Shown here one piece after another: positions 1-9,124 of a DNA stretch of 64,000 bases. A model generated the notes under the pieces. That model made no database searches. It was not told where the DNA came from and saw only the letters and a list, made by a program, of their open reading frames with translations. The stretch is from Vulcanimicrobiota bacterium. Lineage in GTDB: Bacteria > Vulcanimicrobiota > Xenobia > Xenobiales > JADMJV01. Within the stretch, counting starts at the first letter, position 1. Each line of letters starts with the position of its first letter. The position numbers and the translations under genes were made by a program. Location of the stretch: the NCBI GenBank assembly GCA_017307785.1, contig JAFKGI010000021.1:62001-126000 (forward strand), written 5' to 3'.

Positions 1-62
1 GGCCTGCTCCGAGCTATTCGGCCACGAACGGGGCCAACAGTGGTGCGTGCACCACCTGCTGT

Positions 63-578
63 TTAGCTTTGCTCCTGAAGATGGGCCTCCAGGAACCATA
101 GCCACTGGTCCAGATCGCGCTGGATATCGATGAGCATGTCGGAAGTGGCGGCATCGCCGGCCTTCTCGGAGGTCTCGATGCCCTCGCGGATGCTGTTGCC
201 GACCCCCGCGTAGCGCTCGACCATCGCCTTGACGATGTCGCGTCCAGCCAGAATGTCGGTGGGGAATTCCTTAACCTTGCTGTTGGCCGCGGCCATACGG
301 GCGGTGCCGTAGGCATAACCGCCCATGGCGGTGAGTCGTTCGGCGACGGTGTCGACGTATTTCTCCAGTCCTTCGGCGAAGGTGTCGAAGAGTAGGTGAA
401 GCGACATAAAGTGGGGGCCCTTGACGTTCCAGTGAGCATGTTTGGTCTGGCTCAACAGGTCGAAAAGGTCGGCTAGGTGCTGGTTGAGCATGGGGACCAT
501 CTTCTCGCGGATTTCCGGCTTGAGCCCGATGCTGCTGTGCACTTTGATTTTAGAATGGCCATTGGTTGCAGTACGCAT
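63..578 (-). CDS. dps: Dps-family ferritin-like DNA-protection protein
   Basis: A 171-residue protein of the Dps family. Such proteins form a 12-subunit shell that oxidises and stores iron and shields DNA during starvation or peroxide stress. All five ferroxidase ligands of the E. coli protein can be placed at a constant offset: H49 (in HWNVKG), H61, D65, D76 and E80. The N-terminus (about 20 residues) carries Arg, Lys and His and could serve as a DNA-binding tail. A good ribosome site (AGGAGG, about 7 nt before the ATG) supports the start. It is divergent from the amidase gene, with a 117-bp intergenic region between them. No PerR/OxyR or Fur site was recognised there. Confidence 0.95.
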   Translation of the reverse strand: MRTATNGHSKIKVHSSIGLKPEIREKMVPMLNQHLADLFDLLSQTKHAHWNVKGPHFMSLHLLFDTFAEGLEKYVDTVAERLTAMGGYAYGTARMAAANSKVKEFPTDILAGRDIVKAMVERYAGVGNSIREGIETSEKAGDAATSDMLIDIQRDLDQWLWFLEAHLQEQS

Positions 579-695
579 AGGTTTGTCCTCCTGGGTTGGT
601 CTGTGGGTTCTAGCCTAAGCGGGAGCGCCGGGTCGCCCCATCCCCCAGGGTCATCCGCCAGGGGGATCGGGATCCCACGTAGAATTTTCTTCATC

Positions 696-1469
696 ATGAG
701 ATGGGCGGCATTGTGCCTGGGATTGTTTTGTTCTGCTCTGGCCGGTGCCCAACCGGTTTACACCAACAGTGATGTGAACGCCATGAAGGCACGCTACGTA
801 CCGCGCTCCGCACCCAAACTGCCGGCGCACTACCCGGCCGAGTTCGACTCTCGCTCGCTGGACAAACCCAAGTACGTCCCCTGGATGCTGCCCTACCAGG
901 AGTGGACGGAAGAGTATCGCGAGTATTTTCAGCGCCATTCTCACGACCCCAGGGTGGAGTTGCAGCCCACCCTGATCTGTATGCACTACACGGTGGTGGA
1001 TGACGCTCAGGCCGTCTGGAACGGTTTCGCCCGGGGCTGCAACATGTCCAACGGAAACAAGGGCACCATCTTCGGGCATGTAAGCACTCACTTGATTATC
1101 GACAAAGACGGGACGGTCTATCAATTGCTTCCCTTTAATCGGCGCTGCACGGGGGCCTACGGGGTCAACCATCGCGCCATTTCCATCGAAATGATCGCGA
1201 TGACCGAGGGCGATCTACTCTCGCGGGTTCAGCAAGTCTGGTCCTCGTTTTGCGTGGTCCGAGACCTGATGAAGCGCTACAATATCGGGCCTCAGGGTGT
1301 GATCGCGCACTACGAAGTGGCTCAAGGAGTCAGCGTGGTTCCTGACTACCTGGACTATAACGACCCGGATTGTCCGGACCGGTATCCCGCCAAGTATTTT
1401 CGCTCCGATCCGGGACCCACCTATATGTCCTGGCTGCGCAGCTATTTGCAGAAGTTTCCCGTCCAATGA
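696..1469 (+). CDS. Secreted N-acetylmuramoyl-L-alanine amidase (Amidase_2/PGRP fold)
   Basis: Predicted 257-residue exported peptidoglycan amidase that would cut the bond between MurNAc and the stem peptide. The chosen ATG begins a typical signal peptide (MRW then a hydrophobic run ending ALAGA, about residues 1-18); the reading frame is open further upstream, but that part does not look like protein. Zinc-site candidates are H97 in the MHYTVV block and H205 in IAHYEVA, with a conserved Glu near 165 (ISIEM). An Asp/Cys-rich DPDCPDRYP segment near the end may supply the third ligand. The stop overlaps the start of the OPT transporter (ATGA), so the two are probably co-translated. This could couple wall-peptide release with peptide uptake, which is inference. 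Confidence 0.85.
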   Translation: MRWAALCLGLFCSALAGAQPVYTNSDVNAMKARYVPRSAPKLPAHYPAEFDSRSLDKPKYVPWMLPYQEWTEEYREYFQRHSHDPRVELQPTLICMHYTVVDDAQAVWNGFARGCNMSNGNKGTIFGHVSTHLIIDKDGTVYQLLPFNRRCTGAYGVNHRAISIEMIAMTEGDLLSRVQQVWSSFCVVRDLMKRYNIGPQGVIAHYEVAQGVSVVPDYLDYNDPDCPDRYPAKYFRSDPGPTYMSWLRSYLQKFPVQ

Positions 1470-3406
1470 GCGAGCCTTTCAAGCCCTACGTCTCCGAAGA
1501 CCAGAATCTGGCGGAGTTCACCTGGACTGCTTTGATCCTGGGGGCTCTGCAAGCGGTCTTCTTTGGCGTTGCCGACGCCTATCTGGCGCTCAAACTGGGA
1601 ATGACGGTCGGCGCGTCGATTCCGGCGGCCGTCATTTCGATGTCGATTTTGCGCGGCTTGTTGCGCCGGGGCACGGTCCTTGAGAACAACCTGGTGCAGA
1701 ACATGGCTTCCGTCGGGGAGTCTCTGGCTGCCGGAGCGACCTTTACGATCCCCGCCCTCTATTTGCTGCGTGCTTCCTTGCCGCCGGGCGAAGCCGCTCC
1801 TTTTCAGTTGACCCTGCCTCAAGTTTACTTCATCACCTGTATCGGCGGACTGATGGGCATCTTTTTTATGATCCCCATGCGCCGCTACCTGATCGTCAAA
1901 GAGCACGGCAAATTGCGTTATCCCGAGGGCACGGCCTGTGCCGAGGTGCTGATGGCCGGGGACAAAGGGGGGCAATCGGCCGGGACTGTCTTTGCCGCCA
2001 TCGGCGTGGCCGGTCTGTTTCGCGTGGCCGAGAATGCGCTGGGCCTGTTCAAAGAAATCGTGGTCTGGCCCGTCAAAACGCTGGCCACTAACTTGAGCTT
2101 CGATCTTCTGCCCTCGTTGATGGCGGTGGGCTTCATCCTGGGTCTGGAAACCTGCGGCATCATGCTGGCGGGAGCGGGACTGGGCTGGTTTGTGATCATT
2201 CCGCTTATCAGCTTCTTCGGTCAGGGCCTGGTGGCCCCACTGCCCCCGGGGGACGTGCTCATTTCGGCTATGACGCCGGACGACGTGTGGGCCAACTACT
2301 TGCGCTACATTGGCGCCGGGGCGGTGGCTTTCGGCGGGCTGGTGAGTCTTTGTAAGGCGCTGCCGACCATCTGGGAATCCGTGGCGGCTGTCTTCGGCGA
2401 GCTGCGCAGCGCTTCCAAAGGGGCCGTCGAAGAAAAGGGCAGGACAGCTCAGGATATGCCCCTCAAGTTCGTGCTGGCCGCCTGGGTGGTGATCTTTCTG
2501 CTCATCGCCTTCAACAAGGGCATCAATCCCACGGGAATCATCGGCGCCTTGTTGACCGTGGTCTTCTCTTTCTTCTTTGTGACCGTGTCTTCTCGAATTG
2601 TCGGCATTGTAGGCACGACCTCGATGCCGCTCTCGGGTATGACCATCGGTGCCTTGCTGGTCACCTGTCTGGTGGTCAAGGCCGCCGGCTACCTGGGCAC
2701 CGTCGGGATGGGCGCCTCGCTGGTGGTGGCAGCTATGGTCTGTATCGCCATTTCCATGGGCGGCGACATTTCACAGGACCTGAAGATCGGCTTCTTGCTG
2801 GGGGCTACTCCTCGCTGGGTGCAGATTACCCAGGTGATCAGCGTGCTGATTTCTTCTGCGTCGGTGTGTCTGCTGGTCAATATGATGGCTCCCCAGGTGA
2901 TCGACCATACCTACAAGGCTCCTCAGGCCAATCTGCTTTTCCTGATCACCCAGGGAGTGATTGGCGGGAATCTGCCCTGGATTCCCGTCATCATCGGCAT
3001 GTGCATTGCCGCTTGCGTGGAAATGATGGGAATCGGCAGCCTGCCTTTTGCGGTGGGGCTGTATTTACCGCTGGAACTGACCACGACGCTGGTCTTCGGC
3101 GGACTCATCCACTGGTATTTTCACAAGGTCTACCCCGAGAAGCGTCACAAAACGCTTTACGACCACGGGCTGTTGGTCTGTTCGGGCCTGGTGGCTGGAG
3201 ACGCCCTGGTGGGAGTCTTGCTGGTGGGATTGGGCAACTACGGAGTGGATTTGACGGTGGCCGGTTTCGCGCTCAAGGATTCGCAGCCGTTTTCCTGCGT
3301 CTGTTTCGCGGCCCTGTGTCTCTACTTGTTCTGGGAAGTGCGCAAGGCCGCTCGCCAGCCAGAGGTTTTCACCCAGGAGAATACGATCGGAATTCCTGAG
3401 CCCTAG
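1466..3406 (+). CDS. OPT-family oligopeptide/metal-chelate transporter
   Basis: A 646-residue polytopic membrane protein with many hydrophobic segments from about residue 15 to the C-terminus, typical of the bacterial OPT (oligopeptide transporter) branch. Recognisable family blocks are ADAYLALKLGMTVGASIPAA near the N-terminus, the GTACAEVL region, and repeated glycine-rich helices. Substrates in this family are oligopeptides or metal chelates; sequence alone does not say which. The start overlaps the upstream amidase stop by four bases, indicating an operon. The stop overlaps the end of the opposite-strand kinase gene by four bases. Confidence 0.9.
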   Translation: MSEPFKPYVSEDQNLAEFTWTALILGALQAVFFGVADAYLALKLGMTVGASIPAAVISMSILRGLLRRGTVLENNLVQNMASVGESLAAGATFTIPALYLLRASLPPGEAAPFQLTLPQVYFITCIGGLMGIFFMIPMRRYLIVKEHGKLRYPEGTACAEVLMAGDKGGQSAGTVFAAIGVAGLFRVAENALGLFKEIVVWPVKTLATNLSFDLLPSLMAVGFILGLETCGIMLAGAGLGWFVIIPLISFFGQGLVAPLPPGDVLISAMTPDDVWANYLRYIGAGAVAFGGLVSLCKALPTIWESVAAVFGELRSASKGAVEEKGRTAQDMPLKFVLAAWVVIFLLIAFNKGINPTGIIGALLTVVFSFFFVTVSSRIVGIVGTTSMPLSGMTIGALLVTCLVVKAAGYLGTVGMGASLVVAAMVCIAISMGGDISQDLKIGFLLGATPRWVQITQVISVLISSASVCLLVNMMAPQVIDHTYKAPQANLLFLITQGVIGGNLPWIPVIIGMCIAACVEMMGIGSLPFAVGLYLPLELTTTLVFGGLIHWYFHKVYPEKRHKTLYDHGLLVCSGLVAGDALVGVLLVGLGNYGVDLTVAGFALKDSQPFSCVCFAALCLYLFWEVRKAARQPEVFTQENTIGIPEP

Positions 3407-4518
3407 CCGGCGACCGTTTCCATTTCCCCACTGCGCGTCCAGGTCTCCATGACCAGGTCGTGCAACTGGCTCTCGGCCGCTTCCAGTTTGCGCACCAATT
3501 CGAACTGGCTGCGGGCGCGTTGCAGGTTGTGCTCGGGATGATGGACCTTGAAGTAGAGATCGCCCTCCAGGTAATCCGTCAGGAAACGGATGCCGACTTC
3601 CAACGTCATCAAAATGGCGGAGAAGGCCAGGTGTTCCACTTCGCGGGGGGTCAGGAAGGTGCGACCCGCTTCCAAATAGCCCTGACAGATTCCTGAGAAC
3701 AGCTGGCGATCGAAGTCGACCAGTTCGAGGTCTTCCTCGTCCTCGGCCGCGGTGGCGCAACCGGTTCGAATCATGTCCCCAAAGTCATAGTGGACCAGGC
3801 CCGGCATGACGGTATCCAGGTCGAGTACGCACAGTGGTTCGTTGCCCGCCTCGTCGAACATCAAATTGTTGAGCTTGGTATCATTGTGAGTGATGCGCTC
3901 GGGAATTTCACCGCGACGTTGAGCTTCGACCAGCATTTCCACGCGGTGCTCCCGCTTTTGGGCAAAGTCGATCTCGCGTTGAGCACGCGCCCGCCGGCGC
4001 TGAGGATCGGCTTGAGCCACATGTAGCAAGCGAGCCAACCGGCGTGGGGTGTGGTGGAAATCCACGATGGTTTCGTGGAGCCGCGGCTGCGGCAGGTCGG
4101 CCAGCAGTCCTTGAAACTCGCCGAACGAACGGCCCACGAAGTAGGCCTGCCGAGGAGTTTGAAGCTGGTCATAGCTCTGCATGGGATGAAGGCGCGAATA
4201 CATTCGCCAGTATTGCCCTTTGTCGTCCAGGTGGACGGAACGTCCCATCCGGGTGTGGATGACTTTCAGGCTGCGCTGGTGGCAGTCCGCCAGGTGAGCA
4301 ACCTTGGCCTGGAGATGTTGAGTGACCCGCACAATGTTGTCCATGACCCATTCCGGGCGCGGGAACACAAAGTGGTTGATTCGCTGCAACACGTGGTCCG
4401 GGCCATCCGCGAACAGCACCAGGAAGGTGTCGTTGATATGACCGCGTCCCAGGGGACTGATGCGGGTTACCTGGCGGGGACAATCGAACTGTTGGGCGAT
4501 CGCTTGATCTATTTCCAC
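3403..4518 (-). CDS. APH-fold small-molecule kinase, NahK-like (probable N-acetylhexosamine kinase)
   Basis: A 371-residue phosphotransferase of the aminoglycoside-phosphotransferase/choline-kinase fold. The catalytic loop is ITHNDTKLNN (HND at about 211-213) and the metal site is DLDTVMPG (about 233-240), followed by DFGD at 245-248. The arrangement and length resemble N-acetylhexosamine 1-kinases, which phosphorylate GlcNAc/GalNAc at C1. It lies directly downstream of a sugar-nucleotidyltransferase gene and overlaps it by 10 bp; its start codon is GTG. The pair suggests salvage of a free amino sugar to a sugar-1-phosphate and then a nucleotide sugar. The substrate is inferred from family resemblance and context, not proven. 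Confidence 0.75.
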   Translation of the reverse strand: MEIDQAIAQQFDCPRQVTRISPLGRGHINDTFLVLFADGPDHVLQRINHFVFPRPEWVMDNIVRVTQHLQAKVAHLADCHQRSLKVIHTRMGRSVHLDDKGQYWRMYSRLHPMQSYDQLQTPRQAYFVGRSFGEFQGLLADLPQPRLHETIVDFHHTPRRLARLLHVAQADPQRRRARAQREIDFAQKREHRVEMLVEAQRRGEIPERITHNDTKLNNLMFDEAGNEPLCVLDLDTVMPGLVHYDFGDMIRTGCATAAEDEEDLELVDFDRQLFSGICQGYLEAGRTFLTPREVEHLAFSAILMTLEVGIRFLTDYLEGDLYFKVHHPEHNLQRARSQFELVRKLEAAESQLHDLVMETWTRSGEMETVAG

Positions 4519-5405
4519 AATTGCTCCGGGTACTGGCCGGCGGCGATGCGCTTGCGCACTTCCTCGACCACTCTGGGTTTGTCGTCGGGATAGGTCACCC
4601 CGAACCAGCTTTCCGGGCTGGTCAGAACCTGAACCTGGCCACGACCTTCACGGATCACTCGATCCAGCACGCTAGGGATATAGAGTTCTCCCTTGGCGCC
4701 GGGGTTCGAATTGAGGAAAATTCTAAACTGTGCTTCCAACTCCTGGAAGATGGAGGGCTGTAAACCCCAAAAGTTCATGGAGACGACTTCTTCGCCGCTA
4801 AGCTGTTGTGGACCACCCTCGGCTTCTTGGGAAACGGCACCGTTTGCGCTGCGCTCGATTTTGGTGTGCTCGACCACGCCCTGGAGGTGACCCTGGGCAT
4901 CCGTGTGGCAAATGCCGCGCGAAACGCTGCCGAACTCCGAAAGCGTGTTGGCCAGGCGAAAGCCTGCCATCGCGTAGCTTTTCGAGTTCTTCAAGTGATC
5001 GCTGAGGAGTTGGTAAGATTTGGGGCCGTAGTAATCGTCGGCGTTGATGGCCAGGAACGACTCCTGCACGAGGTCGCGGGCGGCCCAGATGGCCTGACCC
5101 GTTCCCCAAGGTTTTGTGCGCTCCGGCACCGGGCTGCAGCCTTTGGGGAGGTCGGTGAGTTCCTGATAGGCGTAGTCCAGGCGTATTTTGCCGCGCAGGC
5201 GAGAGCCGATATGCTCTTCGAAAGCCTGCTCGAGGTCGCGGCGGATCACGCAGACCACCCGTTCGAATCCCGCCTCTAAAGCGTCGTAGACGGAATACTC
5301 CAGCAGGATTTCTCCATGTGGACCCACCGGGTCCACCTGTTTCAAGCCTCCATAGCGACTGCCCATACCGGCTGCCAAAACCACCAAACTAAGCACAGTT
5401 TCCAT
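4509..5405 (-). CDS. Sugar-phosphate nucleotidyltransferase
   Basis: About 298 residues with an N-terminal nucleotide-binding loop LAAGMGSRYGGLKQ (about 10-23) and an INADDYYG block (about 120-127) that carries the metal-binding acidic residues, as in NTP-transferase (GT-A-like) enzymes. It would join an NTP to a sugar-1-phosphate. The start is uncertain: GGAGG abuts the ATG at 5405 with no spacing, whereas a GTG three codons later sits 9 nt from the same GGAGG and would give MLSLVVLAAG. The downstream APH-fold kinase overlaps it, so the two probably act in sequence. It is divergent from the Ser/Thr kinase gene. Confidence 0.85.
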   Translation of the reverse strand: METVLSLVVLAAGMGSRYGGLKQVDPVGPHGEILLEYSVYDALEAGFERVVCVIRRDLEQAFEEHIGSRLRGKIRLDYAYQELTDLPKGCSPVPERTKPWGTGQAIWAARDLVQESFLAINADDYYGPKSYQLLSDHLKNSKSYAMAGFRLANTLSEFGSVSRGICHTDAQGHLQGVVEHTKIERSANGAVSQEAEGGPQQLSGEEVVSMNFWGLQPSIFQELEAQFRIFLNSNPGAKGELYIPSVLDRVIREGRGQVQVLTSPESWFGVTYPDDKPRVVEEVRKRIAAGQYPEQLWK

Positions 5406-5492
5406 CCTCCAGGCCGCGCCGATTCACGTTTTTTGCCTTCACCTCCTGCGACTCGCAGGACCTGATCGGCAGGGACGGAAGCAAGTCGTGCA

Positions 5493-7136
5493 ATGATTCA
5501 TGAGGCGGGGGCGGTTCTTGAGGACCGTTACGAGATAGAAGCTTCTATCGGTCAAGGCGGTATGGGGGCCGTCTACCGGGCTCGTGACCTGCGTTCCCAG
5601 CAGATTGTAGCGGTCAAGCAACTGAAGGCGGATGCGGCGGCCGGCTTTGAATCCCGCGAAATGCTGGCCCGTTTTGATAACGAATGGCAGCTCTTGCGCA
5701 CTCTCAATCATCCTCGTATTCCTCGGATGCTTGATGCTTTCCGTATCGAGGAGTGCGGCTATTACGTCATGGAATTCATCGAAGGCAGAAGCCTGGACGA
5801 GGTTCTGCGGGGCTACAAGACCTCCGGAAGGCGCTTTCCCGAGGAGTTACTGGTTCAATATTCCCTACAGATTCTAGACGTTTTGGAATATCTGCACGGG
5901 CTCCCCAAGGCTCTGCTGCATCGGGATGTGAAGCCGCAGAATATCATCGTGCGCGAAGCGGACGGCGAGCTTTTTCTGGTTGACTTTGGGTTGGCACGGG
6001 AGGGAGGGTCGGCGACCACCAAGACTCTGGTCGGGACCCTGGGCTATGCGCCCTTGGAACAGGTGAAGGGTCATCCCGAACCGCGTTCCGACCTGTATGC
6101 TTTAGGGGCCACCATGTATCACATGCTGGTGGGCGAACAGCCGGCTCCCTTCGATATCCCTCCGATTGCCACGGTCCGCAATGATATCCATCCCGCACTG
6201 GCCGAGGTCGTCGATCGCGCCTGTCAGGACAACGTCAATCGCCGCTATGCCAACGCCCGCAAAATGGAGTTGGCGGCTCGCCAGGCACTCCAGGCCCTGA
6301 CGGGTCAGGCCGGGGGCGAGCGCTACGAGCAGTTGTATCTGGAAGAGACCCCCGAGATTCTTTATCAGGGCGCTCGACCGTTGGACGCGCGCGAGTTTCT
6401 GCTTCGCGCCGCGCTGGCTTCGGCCAGTTTGCTGCTGCTTATGGTGGTGCTGTATCGCGTTCAGCATCTGATCAAGCCCAAAGAGGCTGGCCCTGGGGTC
6501 TCGGCGGTCGCCAGTTCCACCCCTGATGTGCCCGTAGCGGTAAAGAACGATCCCGGGCCTACGGGTCCCCCAGCGCCTCCGCTGGACGCGATCGCGGGGG
6601 GAAGTCCTCGCATCAATCTGTCTCCGGTCCGGCCGGACCAGGCGAATGGTCTGCCGCTGTCGCCCGGGTGGGCGCTGATGGGTTTTGCTGGAAACCTGGG
6701 AGGCGGGGCGATGAGTGCCGCGCCGGGTGCTTCCGCCGCCGTGATGATCGGTCACGAAGGCCCCGTGCACGTCACGAATTTGCGCATCTCGCTATCGAGG
6801 ACGCAGGGGCCGGTCAATGTTCAGTTGGGCCTTTTCGGCGGGAACAGCCTGCTGGTGGGAGTGATGTCCACGCTGGAGTCCGGCGAATATTTCACGGCGG
6901 CGCAATCGGACGGCGTCAGTTCGGCGGACATGCGCTGCGGTTGGCAACAGGGGGCCAGTCAGCAGTTGGACCTGAGTTACATCGCCGGCCAGTGGGTTCT
7001 GCGTGACGTCAATCAAAATGCCGAGGTCAAAGTCGCCGGCAGGGATAACCTGGTCGATCGTATCCAACTGGTGATTCCTGCCGCCCGACAGGGGCAAACC
7101 CTGGGAGTCAACAGTCTGTCGATCTCGGGAGAATAG
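5493..7136 (+). CDS. Transmembrane Hanks-type Ser/Thr protein kinase
   Basis: A 547-residue receptor-like kinase. The cytoplasmic kinase domain (about 12-270) has the Gly-rich loop GQGGMGAV at 20-27, Lys42 in VAVK, the catalytic HRDVKPQN at 143-150 and DFG at 164-166, so it looks active. One membrane helix lies at about 304-323. A Pro/Gly/Ser linker follows, then an extracytoplasmic domain of about 170 residues (378-547), rich in beta-type sequence and ending near LGVNSLSISGE, that I do not recognise. It is not a PASTA repeat. It stands divergent from the nucleotidyltransferase gene and upstream of the DUF4394 gene; no substrate can be named. Confidence 0.92.
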   Translation: MIHEAGAVLEDRYEIEASIGQGGMGAVYRARDLRSQQIVAVKQLKADAAAGFESREMLARFDNEWQLLRTLNHPRIPRMLDAFRIEECGYYVMEFIEGRSLDEVLRGYKTSGRRFPEELLVQYSLQILDVLEYLHGLPKALLHRDVKPQNIIVREADGELFLVDFGLAREGGSATTKTLVGTLGYAPLEQVKGHPEPRSDLYALGATMYHMLVGEQPAPFDIPPIATVRNDIHPALAEVVDRACQDNVNRRYANARKMELAARQALQALTGQAGGERYEQLYLEETPEILYQGARPLDAREFLLRAALASASLLLLMVVLYRVQHLIKPKEAGPGVSAVASSTPDVPVAVKNDPGPTGPPAPPLDAIAGGSPRINLSPVRPDQANGLPLSPGWALMGFAGNLGGGAMSAAPGASAAVMIGHEGPVHVTNLRISLSRTQGPVNVQLGLFGGNSLLVGVMSTLESGEYFTAAQSDGVSSADMRCGWQQGASQQLDLSYIAGQWVLRDVNQNAEVKVAGRDNLVDRIQLVIPAARQGQTLGVNSLSISGE

Positions 7137-7182
7137 ACTTTTCTTCCCGGTCGATTCTTAAGCAGGGAAGTACGCGTTCTTT

Positions 7183-7220
7183 GAGACTCCGCCTCGGCTA
7201 ATTCGCCGAGACTCAGTCTC
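7183..7220 (+). promoter_or_regulatory. Nested leader hairpin before DUF4394 gene
   Basis: Two nested stems are visible: GAGACT (7183-7188) with AGTCTC (7215-7220), and inside them CTCGGC (7193-7198) with GCCGAG (7205-7210). The structure ends eight bases before the GGAGG ribosome site of the next gene and has no T-run. It is therefore more likely an mRNA leader structure than a terminator of the kinase gene. Confidence 0.45.
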
Positions 7221-7237
7221 AGGCTGTGGAGGTTTCT

Positions 7238-9061
7238 TTGAAACGTACGATTCTAGCTTCTGTGACCCTTGGTCTCGCGGCGCTGATGACTTTTGGTTGC
7301 GGCAATGTGTTCGATTCTTCAAACGGCACCAACGAGAATGTTGGAAACCAGTTCTTGCCGAATCAGACGGCGGGCAACCCATTCAAGATTTGGGCGGTCG
7401 ACACCACCGGCCAGCTGTTTTCGTTCCCCTCTGACAACCCGAGTTTTGTGACCAATCCGGTGGCCATCACCGGTACTACCGGCAATGAGCGGATTATCGC
7501 CATCGACTGTCGTCCGCGTACCGGCAAGCTTTACGGCGTGGGTGTGAGTGGTCGCGTTTACTGGATCGACAAGGGCACCGCCGCTGCCACCCTGGTTGGA
7601 ACCGGCGCGGTTCCCGTACAGGTCAATGCAGACATCGATTTCAACCCGGTCGTCGACCGCATCCGCCAGGAAGCCGGCGTTCAGAACGTGCGCGTTCATC
7701 CTGGCACCGGCGTTGTTACGCTCGACACCAACCTGACGATTCAGCCCGGTGGTGCCGCGGCCAGCGCGGTTGCTTGCGCCTACACCAATCCGGAGGAGGC
7801 TCCTCAGAGCACCGAGTTGTTCGTGTTCGACAGCGTCACCAACCGCGTCTATCGTCAGGCCAACCCCAACAACGGCGTTCTCACCGAAGTGGGTCAACTG
7901 CCCTTCGAGATTGGTTCCAACGTCGGCTTCGACATCGGTCCCGGCAACGTCGGCTTTGCCTCCGTGCAGAAGTTGAGCGACGGCTTCTCGACCCTGCTGA
8001 AGTTTGACCCGGCCAATGGCGCGGCCACCGTTGAAAGCCGCATTGCCAGTGCCAATCCGGTCAAGTCGATTGCGGTCGACCTGAATGGTCCCACCCTCAA
8101 GCGCTTCGTGGGTATTGACGCCAACAAGAACCTGGTTCGCTTCAATTCCGACAATCCGGCCAACTTGATCTCCTCGAACGCCATTACCGGCATCGCCGAG
8201 AAGATCGTCGGCTGCGACTTCAGCGCCGGCGGCAGCCTGGCCAGCGGCCTGAAGGTCCTCGCGGTCTCCGACGTACAGGCAACTTTGGGACAGGCCAAGA
8301 TCTACTCCGTCGACTTGACCCCCGGCGTCAACTTCGCTAAGGCCACGCTGGTTTCTAGTGTCACCACAACGCTTCCCGACCCGACCGCCGTCCAGTTCGG
8401 TGTGGACATCATCCCGGGCACGGGTACCACCCCTGGTCCAGGCACCATGATCGTGACCGCGGCAGCAGGCACGTTCACGGGACGTCGCGTGCTGAGTGGG
8501 CAGAGCACCCAGGTCTTCGGAATTGTTGTCAGCAGTGGTGCGACCACGCCTCTGCCCAACTACGGCGGTTACATCCCGGCTCTGGGCTTTGACCGCAACT
8601 TCCTGGGTGGCGGTGAGGTCTTCGGCTACGGTATCAACTTTGGTCAGACCGGCGCGACCGGTAGCGAGGTTCCTTTCTTGCAGTTCGTGAACGTCACTTC
8701 GGCCGGTATCCAGAATGGCTTGTCGAATCTGGCCCAGGTGACCACCGAAACCTCCGAGATCGACATCGCGCCCGACGACTCCGCCTGGTTCGTGGGTCCG
8801 GTGGTGGAGTTGCGCACCGCGGAAACTCCCGGTCAGCCCTTCCCGGTTGACGGCTCTTCGACGCTGTTTCAGGTCAGTCGCCCTGCCCTGGCCGGTGTTC
8901 CGATGGGCCGCGTGGGTGGCAACCCGATCAAGTCTTTCGCCATCATCCCGGCTCTGGAGCAGAATGCAGATCCCGCTCCTCGCCTGACCGAAGCCCCGTG
9001 GTTCGGACTTCGCCTGAAAGTCGCTCCGGCTCCGGCCGGGGCGATTTTTTTTTCATCATGA
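7238..9061 (+). CDS. Exported DUF4394-type beta-propeller-like protein, possible lipoprotein
   Basis: About 607 residues. The N-terminus has a basic start, a hydrophobic stretch and a Cys (ALMTFGCGN) that could be lipidated, though the lipobox is imperfect. The body shows the repeated DUF4394 pattern of short 'time/value' strands (KIWAVDTTGQLFSF, RTGKLYGVGVSGRVYWID, ADIDFNPVVDRIRQE). A TTG start 5 nt after GGAGG (7228-7232) is preferred; an in-frame GTG four codons earlier overlaps that ribosome site. The last dozen codons run through a strong terminator, so the true 3' end could be shorter if the sequence carries a frameshift. Function is unknown; surface or cell-envelope location is likely. 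Confidence 0.8.
   Translation: MKRTILASVTLGLAALMTFGCGNVFDSSNGTNENVGNQFLPNQTAGNPFKIWAVDTTGQLFSFPSDNPSFVTNPVAITGTTGNERIIAIDCRPRTGKLYGVGVSGRVYWIDKGTAAATLVGTGAVPVQVNADIDFNPVVDRIRQEAGVQNVRVHPGTGVVTLDTNLTIQPGGAAASAVACAYTNPEEAPQSTELFVFDSVTNRVYRQANPNNGVLTEVGQLPFEIGSNVGFDIGPGNVGFASVQKLSDGFSTLLKFDPANGAATVESRIASANPVKSIAVDLNGPTLKRFVGIDANKNLVRFNSDNPANLISSNAITGIAEKIVGCDFSAGGSLASGLKVLAVSDVQATLGQAKIYSVDLTPGVNFAKATLVSSVTTTLPDPTAVQFGVDIIPGTGTTPGPGTMIVTAAAGTFTGRRVLSGQSTQVFGIVVSSGATTPLPNYGGYIPALGFDRNFLGGGEVFGYGINFGQTGATGSEVPFLQFVNVTSAGIQNGLSNLAQVTTETSEIDIAPDDSAWFVGPVVELRTAETPGQPFPVDGSSTLFQVSRPALAGVPMGRVGGNPIKSFAIIPALEQNADPAPRLTEAPWFGLRLKVAPAPAGAIFFSS
9021..9053 (+). terminator. Rho-independent terminator inside the 3' end of the DUF4394 gene
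   Basis: The stem TCGCTCCGGC/GCCGGGGCGA (10 bp with one G-T pair, short loop) is followed by nine T residues. It lies before the stop codon at 9059-9061, so the last codons are part of the hairpin. Confidence 0.85.
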
Positions 9062-9063
9062 GC

Positions 9064-9091
9064 TTGCCAGTTGGCTGGTTCTCTGTATAAT
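9064..9091 (+). promoter_or_regulatory. Sigma-70-type promoter for rpmA-obg
   Basis: TTGCCA (9064-9069), a 16-bp spacer and a perfect TATAAT (9086-9091). Transcription would start near 9098, giving a leader of about 27 nt before rpmA. The upstream terminator insulates it from the DUF4394 gene. Confidence 0.75.
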
Positions 9092-9124
9092 AGACGGGCT
9101 CAAAGAAGGGCCTCGGAGGTTGTA

